Source: Gammaproteobacteria bacterium (GTDB taxonomy: Bacteria > Pseudomonadota > Gammaproteobacteria > Pseudomonadales > Pseudomonadaceae). From it: DNA of 14,727 nt. A program made the translations under genes and the position numbers. The stretch lies in contig JAAZJF010000135.1 of NCBI GenBank assembly GCA_012800475.1, positions 1-14,727 on the forward strand, given 5' to 3'. Positions 1 to 7,034 of the stretch are shown piece by piece (position 1 is the stretch's first letter; every line of letters starts with the position of its first letter). Below the pieces are notes generated by a model. The model did no database searches. It saw only the letters and a program-made list of their open reading frames with translations, and was not told the origin of the DNA.

Positions 1-498
1 ATGGCTAAAGCGCAGCGCGTTGAGTTTTATGGTTTTGGTGCGTCAGGAGCAGTGGCAGCCGATGCGCAGCATAAGTTTTTCCGTTTATTGCTGACTGCCG
101 CTGCTTACAGTGATCCCCATATGCAAGCGATGTCAGCGGTGACCTTAGACTCTACCGATGTCGCCATTTGTATTTCGCAATCCGGCCGCTCTAAAGATCT
201 GCTGACGACTGCGCATCTGGTGCGTGAAACGGGGGCGATTTTAATTACGCTATGCCCCAGTCATACGCCGCTAGCTGAGCTGGCTAGTATTCATTTAGCC
301 ATTGATGTGCAAGAAGACACTGAAATTTATACGCCGTTAACCTCGCGTATCGCTCACTTGGTGGTGATTGATGTATTGGCGATGGGTGTGGCGATGGCGC
401 GTGGACCGTCTTTGGTCAATCACTTAAAAAGTGTCAAGCGCAGTTTACGCAGCCTGCGATTGTCGCCCAAGACTGCTAAGTCACCTGATGAAGACTAG
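1..498 (+). CDS. hexR: HexR, MurR/RpiR-family regulator of glucose metabolism (C-terminal part)
   Basis: This is the C-terminal 165 residues of a MurR/RpiR-type repressor; the reading frame runs in from the window edge, so the ATG at base 1 is probably internal. HexR in pseudomonads represses genes of the Entner-Doudoroff and glucose pathways (zwf, edd, gap) and is released by 2-keto-3-deoxy-6-phosphogluconate. What is visible is the SIS sugar-phosphate-binding domain: the YGFGASG loop near residues 10-16, the AICISQSGRS phosphate-binding segment near 56-65, and the EDTEIYTPLTSR and HLVVIDVLA segments typical of HexR. The N-terminal helix-turn-helix half, about 120 residues, is missing. The tail is basic (KSVKRSLRSLRLSPK). 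No zwf-pgl-eda cluster lies downstream; an amino-acid transporter operon follows after a 176-base gap. The family is very likely, and the HexR assignment rests on remembered similarity. Confidence 0.9.
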   Translation: MAKAQRVEFYGFGASGAVAADAQHKFFRLLLTAAAYSDPHMQAMSAVTLDSTDVAICISQSGRSKDLLTTAHLVRETGAILITLCPSHTPLAELASIHLAIDVQEDTEIYTPLTSRIAHLVVIDVLAMGVAMARGPSLVNHLKSVKRSLRSLRLSPKTAKSPDED

Positions 499-583
499 GC
501 CTGATGCGAGTCTTGTGCTTTTCAAGCGTCGCTAAAACTGGCACTATCACATCATTATTACTTTATCGCTAAGCGCCCGCTGG

Positions 584-599
584 CAAACTTCAAAGTTTG
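584..599. promoter_or_regulatory. 16-bp inverted repeat upstream of the amino-acid ABC operon, possible operator
   Basis: CAAACTT and AAGTTTG face each other across two bases, about 76 bases before the ATPase start codon. The two-base centre is too tight for a good RNA hairpin, so a protein-binding DNA dyad is more likely than a terminator. It sits in the only gap where the operon promoter could lie. No confident -35/-10 pair was found nearby, and the sequence does not match an operator I can name. Confidence 0.3.
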
Positions 600-674
600 T
601 GCGGCACCTGTGTGTTGCTCAATACCCCGCAACTGCAGGCTTTAAGCATACTCTTCGATCAAAGAGGACCTTTT

Positions 675-1451
675 ATGGCTCAGGCCATTCCTGCCTTAGA
701 AATACGTGATTTACATAAACGTTATGGCTCTTTAGACGTTTTAAAAGGCATTTCTTTAACCGCCAATGATGGCGATGTTATATCCATATTGGGCTCATCG
801 GGCTCAGGTAAATCAACGTTTTTACGCTGCATTAATTTGCTTGAAAATCCCCATCATGGGCAGATTTTATTTTCTGGTGAAGCTTTGGAGCTCAAAGCTG
901 ATCGTGACGGTCAGTTAGTTGCGGCCAATAATCAGCAAATCAATCGCTTGCGCACGCAAGTGGGCTTTGTGTTTCAGAATTTTAATTTATGGCCACATAT
1001 GACTGTGCTCGATAATATTATCGAAGCGCCACGTCGTGTATTGGGTTTAAGTAAAGATGAAGCCATTGCCAGTGCTGAAACGCTACTGGCAAAAGTCGGC
1101 ATTGCTGATAAACGCCATGCTTACCCCAATCAATTATCCGGTGGCCAGCAGCAACGTGCAGCGATTGCTCGCACTCTAGCGATGCAGCCTAAAGTGATTT
1201 TGTTTGATGAGCCCACCTCAGCGCTTGATCCTGAAATGGTGCAAGAGGTGCTGGGTGTGATCCGTGCTTTAGCCGATGAAGGCCGCACCATGTTATTGGT
1301 CACGCATGAAATGAGCTTTGCCCGTCAAGTTTCGAGTAAAGTGATATTTTTACATCAAGGTTTAGTTGAAGAGCAGGGCACACCGGATCAGGTGTTTGAT
1401 AACCCGCAGTCTGAGCGCTGTAAGCAATTTATGTCCAGTCATAACCATTGA
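675..1451 (+). CDS. Polar amino-acid ABC importer, ATP-binding subunit (HisP/AotP-like)
   Basis: This 258-residue cytoplasmic ATPase powers uptake of an amino acid, probably of the histidine/lysine/arginine/ornithine group. Motifs in order are Walker A GSSGSGKST at 40-48, the Q-loop in FVFQNFNLWPH around Q101, signature LSGGQ at 154-158, Walker B VILFDE at 174-179 followed by the SALD D-loop, and switch His at 211. The insertion with LVAANNQQINRLR before the Q-loop is typical of the HisP/AotP branch. An open frame extends upstream to 597, but the ATG at 675 has AGAGGA six bases ahead and begins where family members do, so it was chosen. It is the first gene of the operon; the binding-protein gene starts 10 bases after its stop. 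The substrate is inferred from the family and cannot be read from the ATPase. Confidence 0.93.
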   Translation: MAQAIPALEIRDLHKRYGSLDVLKGISLTANDGDVISILGSSGSGKSTFLRCINLLENPHHGQILFSGEALELKADRDGQLVAANNQQINRLRTQVGFVFQNFNLWPHMTVLDNIIEAPRRVLGLSKDEAIASAETLLAKVGIADKRHAYPNQLSGGQQQRAAIARTLAMQPKVILFDEPTSALDPEMVQEVLGVIRALADEGRTMLLVTHEMSFARQVSSKVIFLHQGLVEEQGTPDQVFDNPQSERCKQFMSSHNH

Positions 1452-1461
1452 GGCAATAACA

Positions 1462-2217
1462 ATGAAGAGCTATAAAAAATTACTCTTAGTGGCAGCGGCA
1501 AGTATGTCATTTGCGACAGCGAGTTTTGCTGTAGAAACACTTAAAATTGGTACTGAAGGTGCTTACCCACCGTTCAACCTGATTGACTCCAACGGTGAAG
1601 TGGTTGGTTTTGACTTGGATATTGCGCAAGCACTGTGCAAGAAAATGGCTGTTGAATGCAGCGTGGTGACTTCGGATTGGGATGGCATTATTCCAGCGCT
1701 GAATGCGAAGAAATTCGATTTTTTAGCCGCTTCCATGTCCATTACTGAAGAGCGTTTGCAAGCTGTTGATTTTACTGAGCCCTATTACACCAATGGCTTA
1801 CAGTTTATTGCGCCAAAAAGCAGCGACTTTAAAATTGATAAGAACAGCCTGAAAGGTAAAGTGATTGGCGCACAGCGTGCGACGATTGCCGGTAATTGGT
1901 TGGAAGATAATTACGGTAAAGCGATCGATATCAAGTTTTATGACACCAATGAAAACGCCTACTTAGATTTAGCTTCAGGTCGTTTGGATGGTGTGCTGGC
2001 TGATAAGTTTGTGAACTGGGAGTGGCTCAAAAGCGAAGCCGGTGCTGACTATGAGTTTAAAGGTGAGCCCGTGTTTGATAACGACAAGATCGGTATCGCG
2101 TTACGTAAAGGCAACAATGAGCTGCGTGAGCGTTTAAATACGGCGCTTAAAGAAATTGTTGAAGACGGTACCTACAAGACCATCAATGATAAATATTTCC
2201 CATTTGATGTGTATTAA
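1462..2217 (+). CDS. Periplasmic basic/polar amino-acid-binding protein (HisJ/LAO-like)
   Basis: The 251-residue solute-binding protein delivers its ligand to the neighbouring permeases. It has a Sec signal peptide (basic MKSYKK, hydrophobic core, predicted cut after ASFA at residue 23), then the SBP family 3 start LKIGTEGAYPPFN. C59 and C66 in the ALCKKMAVEC segment match the conserved disulfide position of HisJ and LAO proteins. DWDGIIPALNAKKFD, ASMSITEERL and DFTEPYY are hallmark family stretches. An upstream frame to 1366 overlaps the ATPase gene; the ATG at 1462 is preferred because it gives the signal peptide and has GAGG overlapping the upstream stop codon. Lysine, arginine, ornithine or histidine are the likely ligands, not distinguishable here. 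A terminator-like hairpin follows. Confidence 0.93.
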   Translation: MKSYKKLLLVAAASMSFATASFAVETLKIGTEGAYPPFNLIDSNGEVVGFDLDIAQALCKKMAVECSVVTSDWDGIIPALNAKKFDFLAASMSITEERLQAVDFTEPYYTNGLQFIAPKSSDFKIDKNSLKGKVIGAQRATIAGNWLEDNYGKAIDIKFYDTNENAYLDLASGRLDGVLADKFVNWEWLKSEAGADYEFKGEPVFDNDKIGIALRKGNNELRERLNTALKEIVEDGTYKTINDKYFPFDVY

Positions 2218-2233
2218 TTTTTAAGACTGCACT

Positions 2234-2266
2234 GTAAAAGCCGCCACTTTGTTGTGGCGGTTTTAC
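2234..2266 (+). terminator. Intra-operon terminator-like hairpin after the binding-protein gene
   Basis: CCGCCAC (2241-2247) pairs with GTGGCGG (2254-2260) around a six-base loop. The flanking GTAAAA and TTTTAC extend the pairing past one bulged G at 2240. The T tract is short (TTTTA), so termination may be partial. It lies between the binding-protein gene and the first permease, where leaky stops are known in other ABC operons to keep binding protein in excess over membrane subunits. Confidence 0.7.
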
Positions 2267-2291
2267 TTTGCGCACCACACAAGTATTTCTG

Positions 2292-2987
2292 ATGAATTTC
2301 GAACTTTATGGTTTTGGCCCAGCACTGCTTGCTGGTGCTTGGATGACAATTCAATTGGCCCTGTGCTCCTTGGCTTTAGGTTTATGCCTGGGCTTAGCTG
2401 GCGCTTTAGCAAAAACCTCACCGTACCGTGTTTTACGTTGGCTGGGGGATGCCTACTCCACCATGGTGCGTGGCGTGCCTGAGTTATTGTGGGTGTTATT
2501 GATTTATTACGGTTCAGTGGGTTTTGTCCGCGAACTGGGTGAGGCGATTGGTCATCCTGAGTTGGAGCTGACTGCCTTTTCTGCAGGTGTTCTGGCTTTA
2601 GGCCTGTGCTTTGGCGCCTATGCCACTGAAGTATTTCGTGGTGCTTTATTAGCTATTCCACGCGGGCATCGCGAGGCAGGTTTGGCGTTAGGTTTGTCAC
2701 GCCCACGTATTTTGTTTCGTTTAGTACTGCCGCAAATGTGGCGTATCGCTATTCCCGGTTTAGGCAATTTATTTATGATTTTGATGAAAGATACCGCATT
2801 GGTATCTGTTGTCGGTCTCAATGAGGTGATGCGCAGCGCGCAAGTGGCGGTGACGTCCTCTAAGCAGCCCTTCACCTTCTTTATGGTGGCTGCTTGTATT
2901 TACTTGACGCTCACAGTCATCAGCATGCTGATCTTGCACTTGTTTGAGAAACGCGCCAATCGTGGCTTCACTAGGAGTGCAGCATGA
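2292..2987 (+). CDS. Amino-acid ABC importer, permease subunit 1 (HisQ/AotQ-like)
   Basis: This 231-residue inner-membrane protein forms half of the importer's transmembrane pore. It is strongly hydrophobic with about five spans, and the ATPase-contacting EAA loop is clear at 128-147 (EAGLALGLSRPRILFRLVLP). The MVRGVPELLWVLLIYYG segment near 58-73 is characteristic of His/Glu/Gln-type permeases. The frame is open back to a TTG at 2268, but that lies right against the upstream hairpin, so the ATG at 2292 was chosen; its ribosome-binding site is poor (no clear purine run). The stop overlaps the next gene's start in ATGA, implying coupled translation and a heterodimeric permease pair. Confidence 0.92.
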   Translation: MNFELYGFGPALLAGAWMTIQLALCSLALGLCLGLAGALAKTSPYRVLRWLGDAYSTMVRGVPELLWVLLIYYGSVGFVRELGEAIGHPELELTAFSAGVLALGLCFGAYATEVFRGALLAIPRGHREAGLALGLSRPRILFRLVLPQMWRIAIPGLGNLFMILMKDTALVSVVGLNEVMRSAQVAVTSSKQPFTFFMVAACIYLTLTVISMLILHLFEKRANRGFTRSAA

Positions 2988-3673
2988 ATTGGGATGTGAT
3001 TATTAAGTGGCTGCCGCGACTGGCTGAAGGGGCGCAGCTGACCTTAGAGTTGGTGGGTATAGCGGTGTTAGTGGGATTGCTGATTGCTATCCCGCTGGGT
3101 ATGGCGCGCTCGTCACGCCATTGGTATGTGCGCGCGTTACCCTTTAGCTATATTTTCTTTTTCCGTGGCACGCCTTTATTGCTGCAATTGTTTTTGGTGT
3201 ATTACGGTTTGGCGCAGTTTGATGTGATCAAGCAGGGTCCATTGTGGCCGTATTTGCGTGATCCGTATTGGTGTGCGCTGATTGCCATGACCATGCATAC
3301 TTCAGCTTATATCGCGGAGATTATCCGTGGTGCGATTCAAGCGGTACCGCCAGGCGAGGTTGAAGCCGCGCGTTCTTTAGGTATGACGCGGGCGCAAACC
3401 ATGTGGCATATTATTTTGCCGCGTGCCGCGCGCATTGGTTTGCCGGCGTACAGCAATGAAGTGATTTTGATGCTTAAAGCCAGCTCCTTAGCCAGCACCA
3501 TCACTTTGCTGGAACTCACGGGGATGGCGCGTACTATTATTGCGCGCACCTATTTGCCGGTTGAAATCTTCTTTGCTGCAGGTTTGTTCTATCTGGTGAT
3601 GACCTTTATTTTGGTGCAGATTTTTCGCTGGTTGGAACGTAAATTACGCGTGGATGCGTTACAGGCTCGTTAA
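2984..3673 (+). CDS. Amino-acid ABC importer, permease subunit 2 (HisM/AotM-like)
   Basis: This 229-residue inner-membrane protein is the second half of the permease heterodimer. The EAA loop lies at 127-146 (EAARSLGMTRAQTMWHIILP), and FFFRGTPLLLQLFLVYYG at 58-74 is the conserved segment of this permease family. The ATG at 2984 overlaps the previous stop by four bases and has AGGAG at 2973-2977, a good ribosome-binding site. Together with the upstream three genes it gives a complete importer: one ATPase gene, one binding protein and two permeases. A methyltransferase gene starts immediately after its TAA. Confidence 0.93.
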   Translation: MNWDVIIKWLPRLAEGAQLTLELVGIAVLVGLLIAIPLGMARSSRHWYVRALPFSYIFFFRGTPLLLQLFLVYYGLAQFDVIKQGPLWPYLRDPYWCALIAMTMHTSAYIAEIIRGAIQAVPPGEVEAARSLGMTRAQTMWHIILPRAARIGLPAYSNEVILMLKASSLASTITLLELTGMARTIIARTYLPVEIFFAAGLFYLVMTFILVQIFRWLERKLRVDALQAR

Positions 3674-4912
3674 GTGCCTGATCTGAAGACTCCCTTGCTG
3701 AAAGGGGATGCCTTACGCGAGCGTTTCTTAGCGCTGGACGCTTTTGTGTTAGCTCAGCAAAGCGTTTGGCGTGAAAAACCCTTTATCCAGCAGCAATTGC
3801 ACTGGGAAACGCAACTTCCAGAGTTGGCGGCTTGGTTGCGTGGGCGCAGCTTGGCGGATGCAGAGGCGAGCCATACCAACCTGTGCTCGCTTGCGGCGCC
3901 ACATCCTTTCCCACATTGGGCACAACAGGCCGAGCAATTGTGTCGGGTTGGTGCTTTTAATGCGGCTGAACTCAACGCGCGCCCCTTGCGTATGCAAAGT
4001 GGTATTGCGCAGCGCAAGTGGCAACAAATTGAAGCCTTTGCTAGCGCAATGCACAGCGATACGCAGCATGTATTACAGCCAACTCAGCGCTGGCTGGATT
4101 GGTGTGCGGGTAAAGGTCATTTGGGGCGCTATTTAGCTTGGCCGGATGCACAGCTGGAATGTTTAGAGTTTAATCCCGAGTTGATTAGTAGTGGGCAGGC
4201 CATCAGTCAGCGCCACTTACCCCAAGCCCAACATAGGTTGTGTGACGTGATGAGTGCTGCCAGTGCGCCACCTTTGCAGAGTTGTGATGCGGTTGTCGCT
4301 TTGCATGCGTGTGGTGATTTGCACACGCATCTCGTGCGCCAAGTGAGTCTGCAGCAGACCAGCACGCTGGCTTTAGCTCCCTGCTGTTATAACCGTATTC
4401 AGGCTGAACACTATCAGCCACTTTCAAGCGCTGGAAAAAACTCAAAACTGCAGCTGGATCGTGATGACTTAAGTTTGCCATTAGCCGCGACGGTCACAGC
4501 GACCACCCGTGAGCGACGTTTGCGTGATCAATCGATGGCTTGGCGTTTAGCCTTTGATATTTTGCAGCGTCAAGTGCGTGGCGTGGATGAGTATTTACCC
4601 ACTCCCTCGTTAGCATCCACATGGTTTAATAAACCCTTTGCCCTGTGGTGCCAGGATCTGGCTGCATTGAAAAAACTACCAGCTGTACCTGAGCAAGACT
4701 GGGTGCAACTTGAGGCGCAAGGATGGCAGCGTTTAGCACAGGTGCGTAATTTAGAATTAGTACGTGGCATATTTCGACGGCCTCTAGAATTATGGCTGGT
4801 GCTGGATCAGGCCTTGTTTTTATCTGAGCAGGGTTTTTCTGTGACAGTCGGGGAGTTTTGCTCTGCTGAGCTCACGCCGCGCAATCTTTTATTGTTAGCA
4901 CAGCGGCTCTAA
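3674..4912 (+). CDS. SAM-dependent methyltransferase of the GSTCD/Methyltransf_32 type
   Basis: The 412-residue protein has a class I SAM-binding fold in its middle: motif I DWCAGKGHLG at 142-151, acidic E165 after the next strand, HACGD at 211-215, and APCCYNRI at 235-242. This set is typical of the Methyltransf_32 family, which includes eukaryotic GSTCD-like proteins; the target is not known to me and may be RNA or protein. The N-terminal 130 residues and the C-terminal third carry no motif I recognise. Translation probably starts at GTG 3674, directly after the permease TAA, with only a weak CAGG upstream, so expression likely depends on translational coupling with the transporter. It is the last gene of the operon. 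No signal peptide or membrane span is seen. Confidence 0.8.
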   Translation: MPDLKTPLLKGDALRERFLALDAFVLAQQSVWREKPFIQQQLHWETQLPELAAWLRGRSLADAEASHTNLCSLAAPHPFPHWAQQAEQLCRVGAFNAAELNARPLRMQSGIAQRKWQQIEAFASAMHSDTQHVLQPTQRWLDWCAGKGHLGRYLAWPDAQLECLEFNPELISSGQAISQRHLPQAQHRLCDVMSAASAPPLQSCDAVVALHACGDLHTHLVRQVSLQQTSTLALAPCCYNRIQAEHYQPLSSAGKNSKLQLDRDDLSLPLAATVTATTRERRLRDQSMAWRLAFDILQRQVRGVDEYLPTPSLASTWFNKPFALWCQDLAALKKLPAVPEQDWVQLEAQGWQRLAQVRNLELVRGIFRRPLELWLVLDQALFLSEQGFSVTVGEFCSAELTPRNLLLLAQRL

Positions 4913-4932
4913 TAAATAGCGCTAACCTTGAT

Positions 4933-4964
4933 GGATACTCAGTTACAACTAGATTGAAGTATCC
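4933..4964. repeat. Inverted repeat after the methyltransferase gene
   Basis: GGATACT (4933-4939) and AGTATCC (4958-4964) are separated by 18 bases, 20 bases after the methyltransferase stop. There is no T run after it, so it is a weak terminator candidate at best; it might help end or stabilise the operon transcript ahead of the tRNA promoter. Confidence 0.3.
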
Positions 4965-5012
4965 TGTGCAACTGCTTGAATTCACTCAAGTTAAAAATAT
5001 TTACAGAAAGGC

Positions 5013-5040
5013 TTTACAAGGCACTTCGAATCTATATAAT
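5013..5040 (+). promoter_or_regulatory. Sigma-70-type promoter of tRNA-Thr
   Basis: A -35 element TTTACA (5013-5018, five of six consensus bases) and a perfect -10 TATAAT (5035-5040) are 16 bases apart. The following AGCCGCC is GC-rich, like the discriminator of stringently controlled tRNA promoters. The tRNA begins 11 bases after the -10, leaving a very short leader. Confidence 0.8.
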
Positions 5041-5050
5041 AGCCGCCATT

Positions 5051-5126
<76 letters not shown>

Positions 5127-5133
5127 AACAAAT

Positions 5134-5162
5134 AAAGCCTCGTAGAAATACGGGGCTTTTTT
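5134..5162 (+). terminator. Rho-independent terminator of tRNA-Thr
   Basis: An 11-bp stem, AAAGCCTCGTA (5134-5144) with TACGGGGCTTT (5149-5159), closes a GAAA tetraloop and runs into a T tract. It starts eight bases after the CCA end, giving a short 3' trailer. Confidence 0.9.
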
Positions 5163-5600
5163 GTTTTTAGCTCCGGCTAAAAGGGGGCTAACACTGGTCA
5201 GATATCAGGGTAGTGCTTCAGCAAGTTACAGCACGGTGCTTTCGCACTTATCGACTCTTTTTCAATACCAAACACTTCCTCATTGTTCACGCCTTCTGCA
5301 GTAATTCTTGAACTTGACTATCCAGCCATATCAGAAAATGCTACTGCGAAAATGTCATCTTTTGTCATCATCCACAACACAATCCCAGTTTCTATTTTTG
5401 CTGGCTAAGCCGCTGCTTGCCTGCTATTTAAGCTGACCATAAATCCGTATTAAGATAAGCTCTTGAATTTGCTGTTCTATCAGGGCAAGTGGCGTGAATA
5501 TAAAAAATTATTCTCAGGCGACATCGTTCTTTTTGTCGATTGCTAATTCGCTAAGCAGTGGCTTTAAATAGTCGCAATACGGACGGATAAACAGATGATT
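5163..5600. other. Gene-free stretch between tRNA-Thr terminator and the DUF1016 gene
   Basis: About 440 bases contain no convincing gene in any frame. On the minus strand two open pieces abut in one frame, 5404-5321 (28 codons) and 5317-5201 (39 codons), split by a TAG. A separate minus-strand run of about 30 codons lies near 5600-5510. These could be remains of a decayed gene but are short enough to be chance. No repeat of the tRNA 3' end and no integrase fragment was seen. The DUF1016 promoter should lie at the right end; none was convincing. Confidence 0.4.
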
Positions 5601-5614
5601 GAGGAGCTGTCAGC

Positions 5615-6628
5615 ATGAGTATGCCAAGCAAGCCGACTGGTGCAGCCGACGCAAGTTTTGATGAAGTGTTAGCGCTGATTAATACTGCGCGCCAGCAAGC
5701 TGTACAGGCAGTCAATACCAAGCTGATTGAGCTGTATTGGCAGGTGGGTGCTTATATCAGCGCTAAATTAGAGCAGGCTGAGTGGGGCGATGCTGTGGTG
5801 CAGCAGTTGGCTGACCATTTGGCTCAGACACAGCCAAATTTGCGTGGCTTTACCCGTCGTAATTTGTTCCGTATGCGTCAGTTTTATGAGGCGTATCGCG
5901 ATGATGAGAAAGTGTCAGCACTGCTGACACAATTGTCTTGGACACATAACTTAACCATTCTCAGCCAAAGTAAACAGCCAGAGGAGCGTGAGTTTTACTT
6001 GCGTATGGCGATCAAAGAAAAGTGGTCAAGCCGTGAACTCGAGCGCCAATTTAAGACAGCCTTGTTCGAGCGTAGCGTGACTCAGCCAGCAAAAGTCTCG
6101 GCAGTGCTGAGACAAACTCACCCAGCTGCACTGGATGTGTTTCGTGATGCCTATATGGTTGAGTTTCTCGACCTACCCAGCGGGCATGCTGAATCTGACT
6201 TGCATCAGGGTTTGCTGACGCGGCTAAAAGATTTTCTTATCGAGCTGGGCCGCGATTTTTGTTTTGTTGGCTCCGAATACCCACTGCAAGTCGGTGGGCG
6301 TGACTTTGCTCTTGATCTGCTGTTTTTCCACCGTGAACTGAATTGCTTGGTGGCGATTGAGCTTAAGGTTGGCCGTTTTGAGCCGGAATATCTGGGTAAG
6401 CTCAGCTTCTATTTGGAAGCGCTCGATCGCGATGAGCGTAAACCCCATGAGAATCCTGCCATTGGTGTATTACTCTGCGCCAGCAAAGACGACGAAGTAG
6501 TCGAGTATGCTCTGAATCGCAGCTTGTCGCCGGCGCTGATCGCAGAGTACACAACTCATTTGCCTGATAAAGCACTGCTGCAAGCTAAGCTGCACGAGTT
6601 TTATGCCTTGAATGCTGAGCAACGATAG
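5615..6628 (+). CDS. DUF1016/YhcG-family PD-(D/E)XK nuclease, orphan
   Basis: This 337-residue protein has the two-part build of the YhcG family: an N-terminal DUF1016 domain (about 15-155, containing IELYWQVGAYIS and GFTRRNLFRMRQFYEAY, and the SWTHNLTIL stretch) and a C-terminal PD-(D/E)XK nuclease-like domain (about 170-330). Likely catalytic residues are D234 in FALDLLFFH and E249/K251 in AIELKVG, followed by the conserved RFEPEYLGKLSFYLEALD. All key residues are present, so it should be intact. The ATG at 5615 has GAGGAG eight bases ahead; an ATG two codons later is possible. Family members often sit in or beside type I restriction-modification loci or mobile islands, but here it stands alone between a tRNA gene and a permease gene. 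Nuclease activity and any defence role are inferred from the family. Confidence 0.9.
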   Translation: MSMPSKPTGAADASFDEVLALINTARQQAVQAVNTKLIELYWQVGAYISAKLEQAEWGDAVVQQLADHLAQTQPNLRGFTRRNLFRMRQFYEAYRDDEKVSALLTQLSWTHNLTILSQSKQPEEREFYLRMAIKEKWSSRELERQFKTALFERSVTQPAKVSAVLRQTHPAALDVFRDAYMVEFLDLPSGHAESDLHQGLLTRLKDFLIELGRDFCFVGSEYPLQVGGRDFALDLLFFHRELNCLVAIELKVGRFEPEYLGKLSFYLEALDRDERKPHENPAIGVLLCASKDDEVVEYALNRSLSPALIAEYTTHLPDKALLQAKLHEFYALNAEQR

Positions 6629-7034
6629 AGTGCGCGAGTCTGTTTAAGCTGTTCCAGCGTATCTCAATAGCTTAGTGTAAACATGCTCAGTTTTGAGAAC
6701 TAAAAACAGTTGAGTAAGTATTTTTCTGCTCTTTTAGTGCTCTAGCTACCGCACGTACCTGAGGCTTTACACCACTTTTTTAAGCGTGAATCGCTGCATT
6801 TATATTGATGCCACACTGAGCTTTACCGTACAGCAACACCCTTTTAAATAGTTTTCTCTGGGCATTATTGCTCTTCTTTACCCCTTTAGACCTGACTTAC
6901 TCTGCAAATATGCACAGGGGATGTGCGCGTGCAGTTGCTTGTAAATGCTCCACTCGGTTTTTAGACTCAAGATAACTTTAGCGTAATGTTAAAGGGCCTA
7001 TTTCAAAAATAATATTAATAATAGGAACTCTCCC
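6629..7034. other. Gene-free stretch between DUF1016 and GntP permease genes
   Basis: About 400 AT-leaning bases carry no supported gene. There is no T-tailed hairpin after the DUF1016 stop; around 6685-6720 only short imperfect pairings involving CTCA/TGAG are seen. The right end just before 7035 is very AT-rich and includes the ribosome-binding site. One tentative promoter is listed separately. The length looks like a long leader plus spacer or decayed sequence. Confidence 0.4.
6939..6967 (+). promoter_or_regulatory. Tentative promoter of the GntP permease gene
   Basis: TTGTAA (6939-6944) and TAGACT (6962-6967) are 17 bases apart; each matches four of six sigma-70 consensus bases. It would give a leader of about 60 bases before the start codon at 7035. 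This is a moderate match that can occur by chance. Confidence 0.25.

Noticed and set aside
2249..2482. 77-codon plus-strand open frame overlapping permease subunit 1
   Set aside because: It is out of frame with a well-supported permease and has no ribosome-binding site or domain features.
6921..6944. Cys-rich short frame MCACSCL upstream of the GntP gene, resembling a leader peptide
   Set aside because: The only purine-rich run (AGGGG) directly abuts the ATG, leaving no spacing for initiation, and no cysteine-related gene follows.
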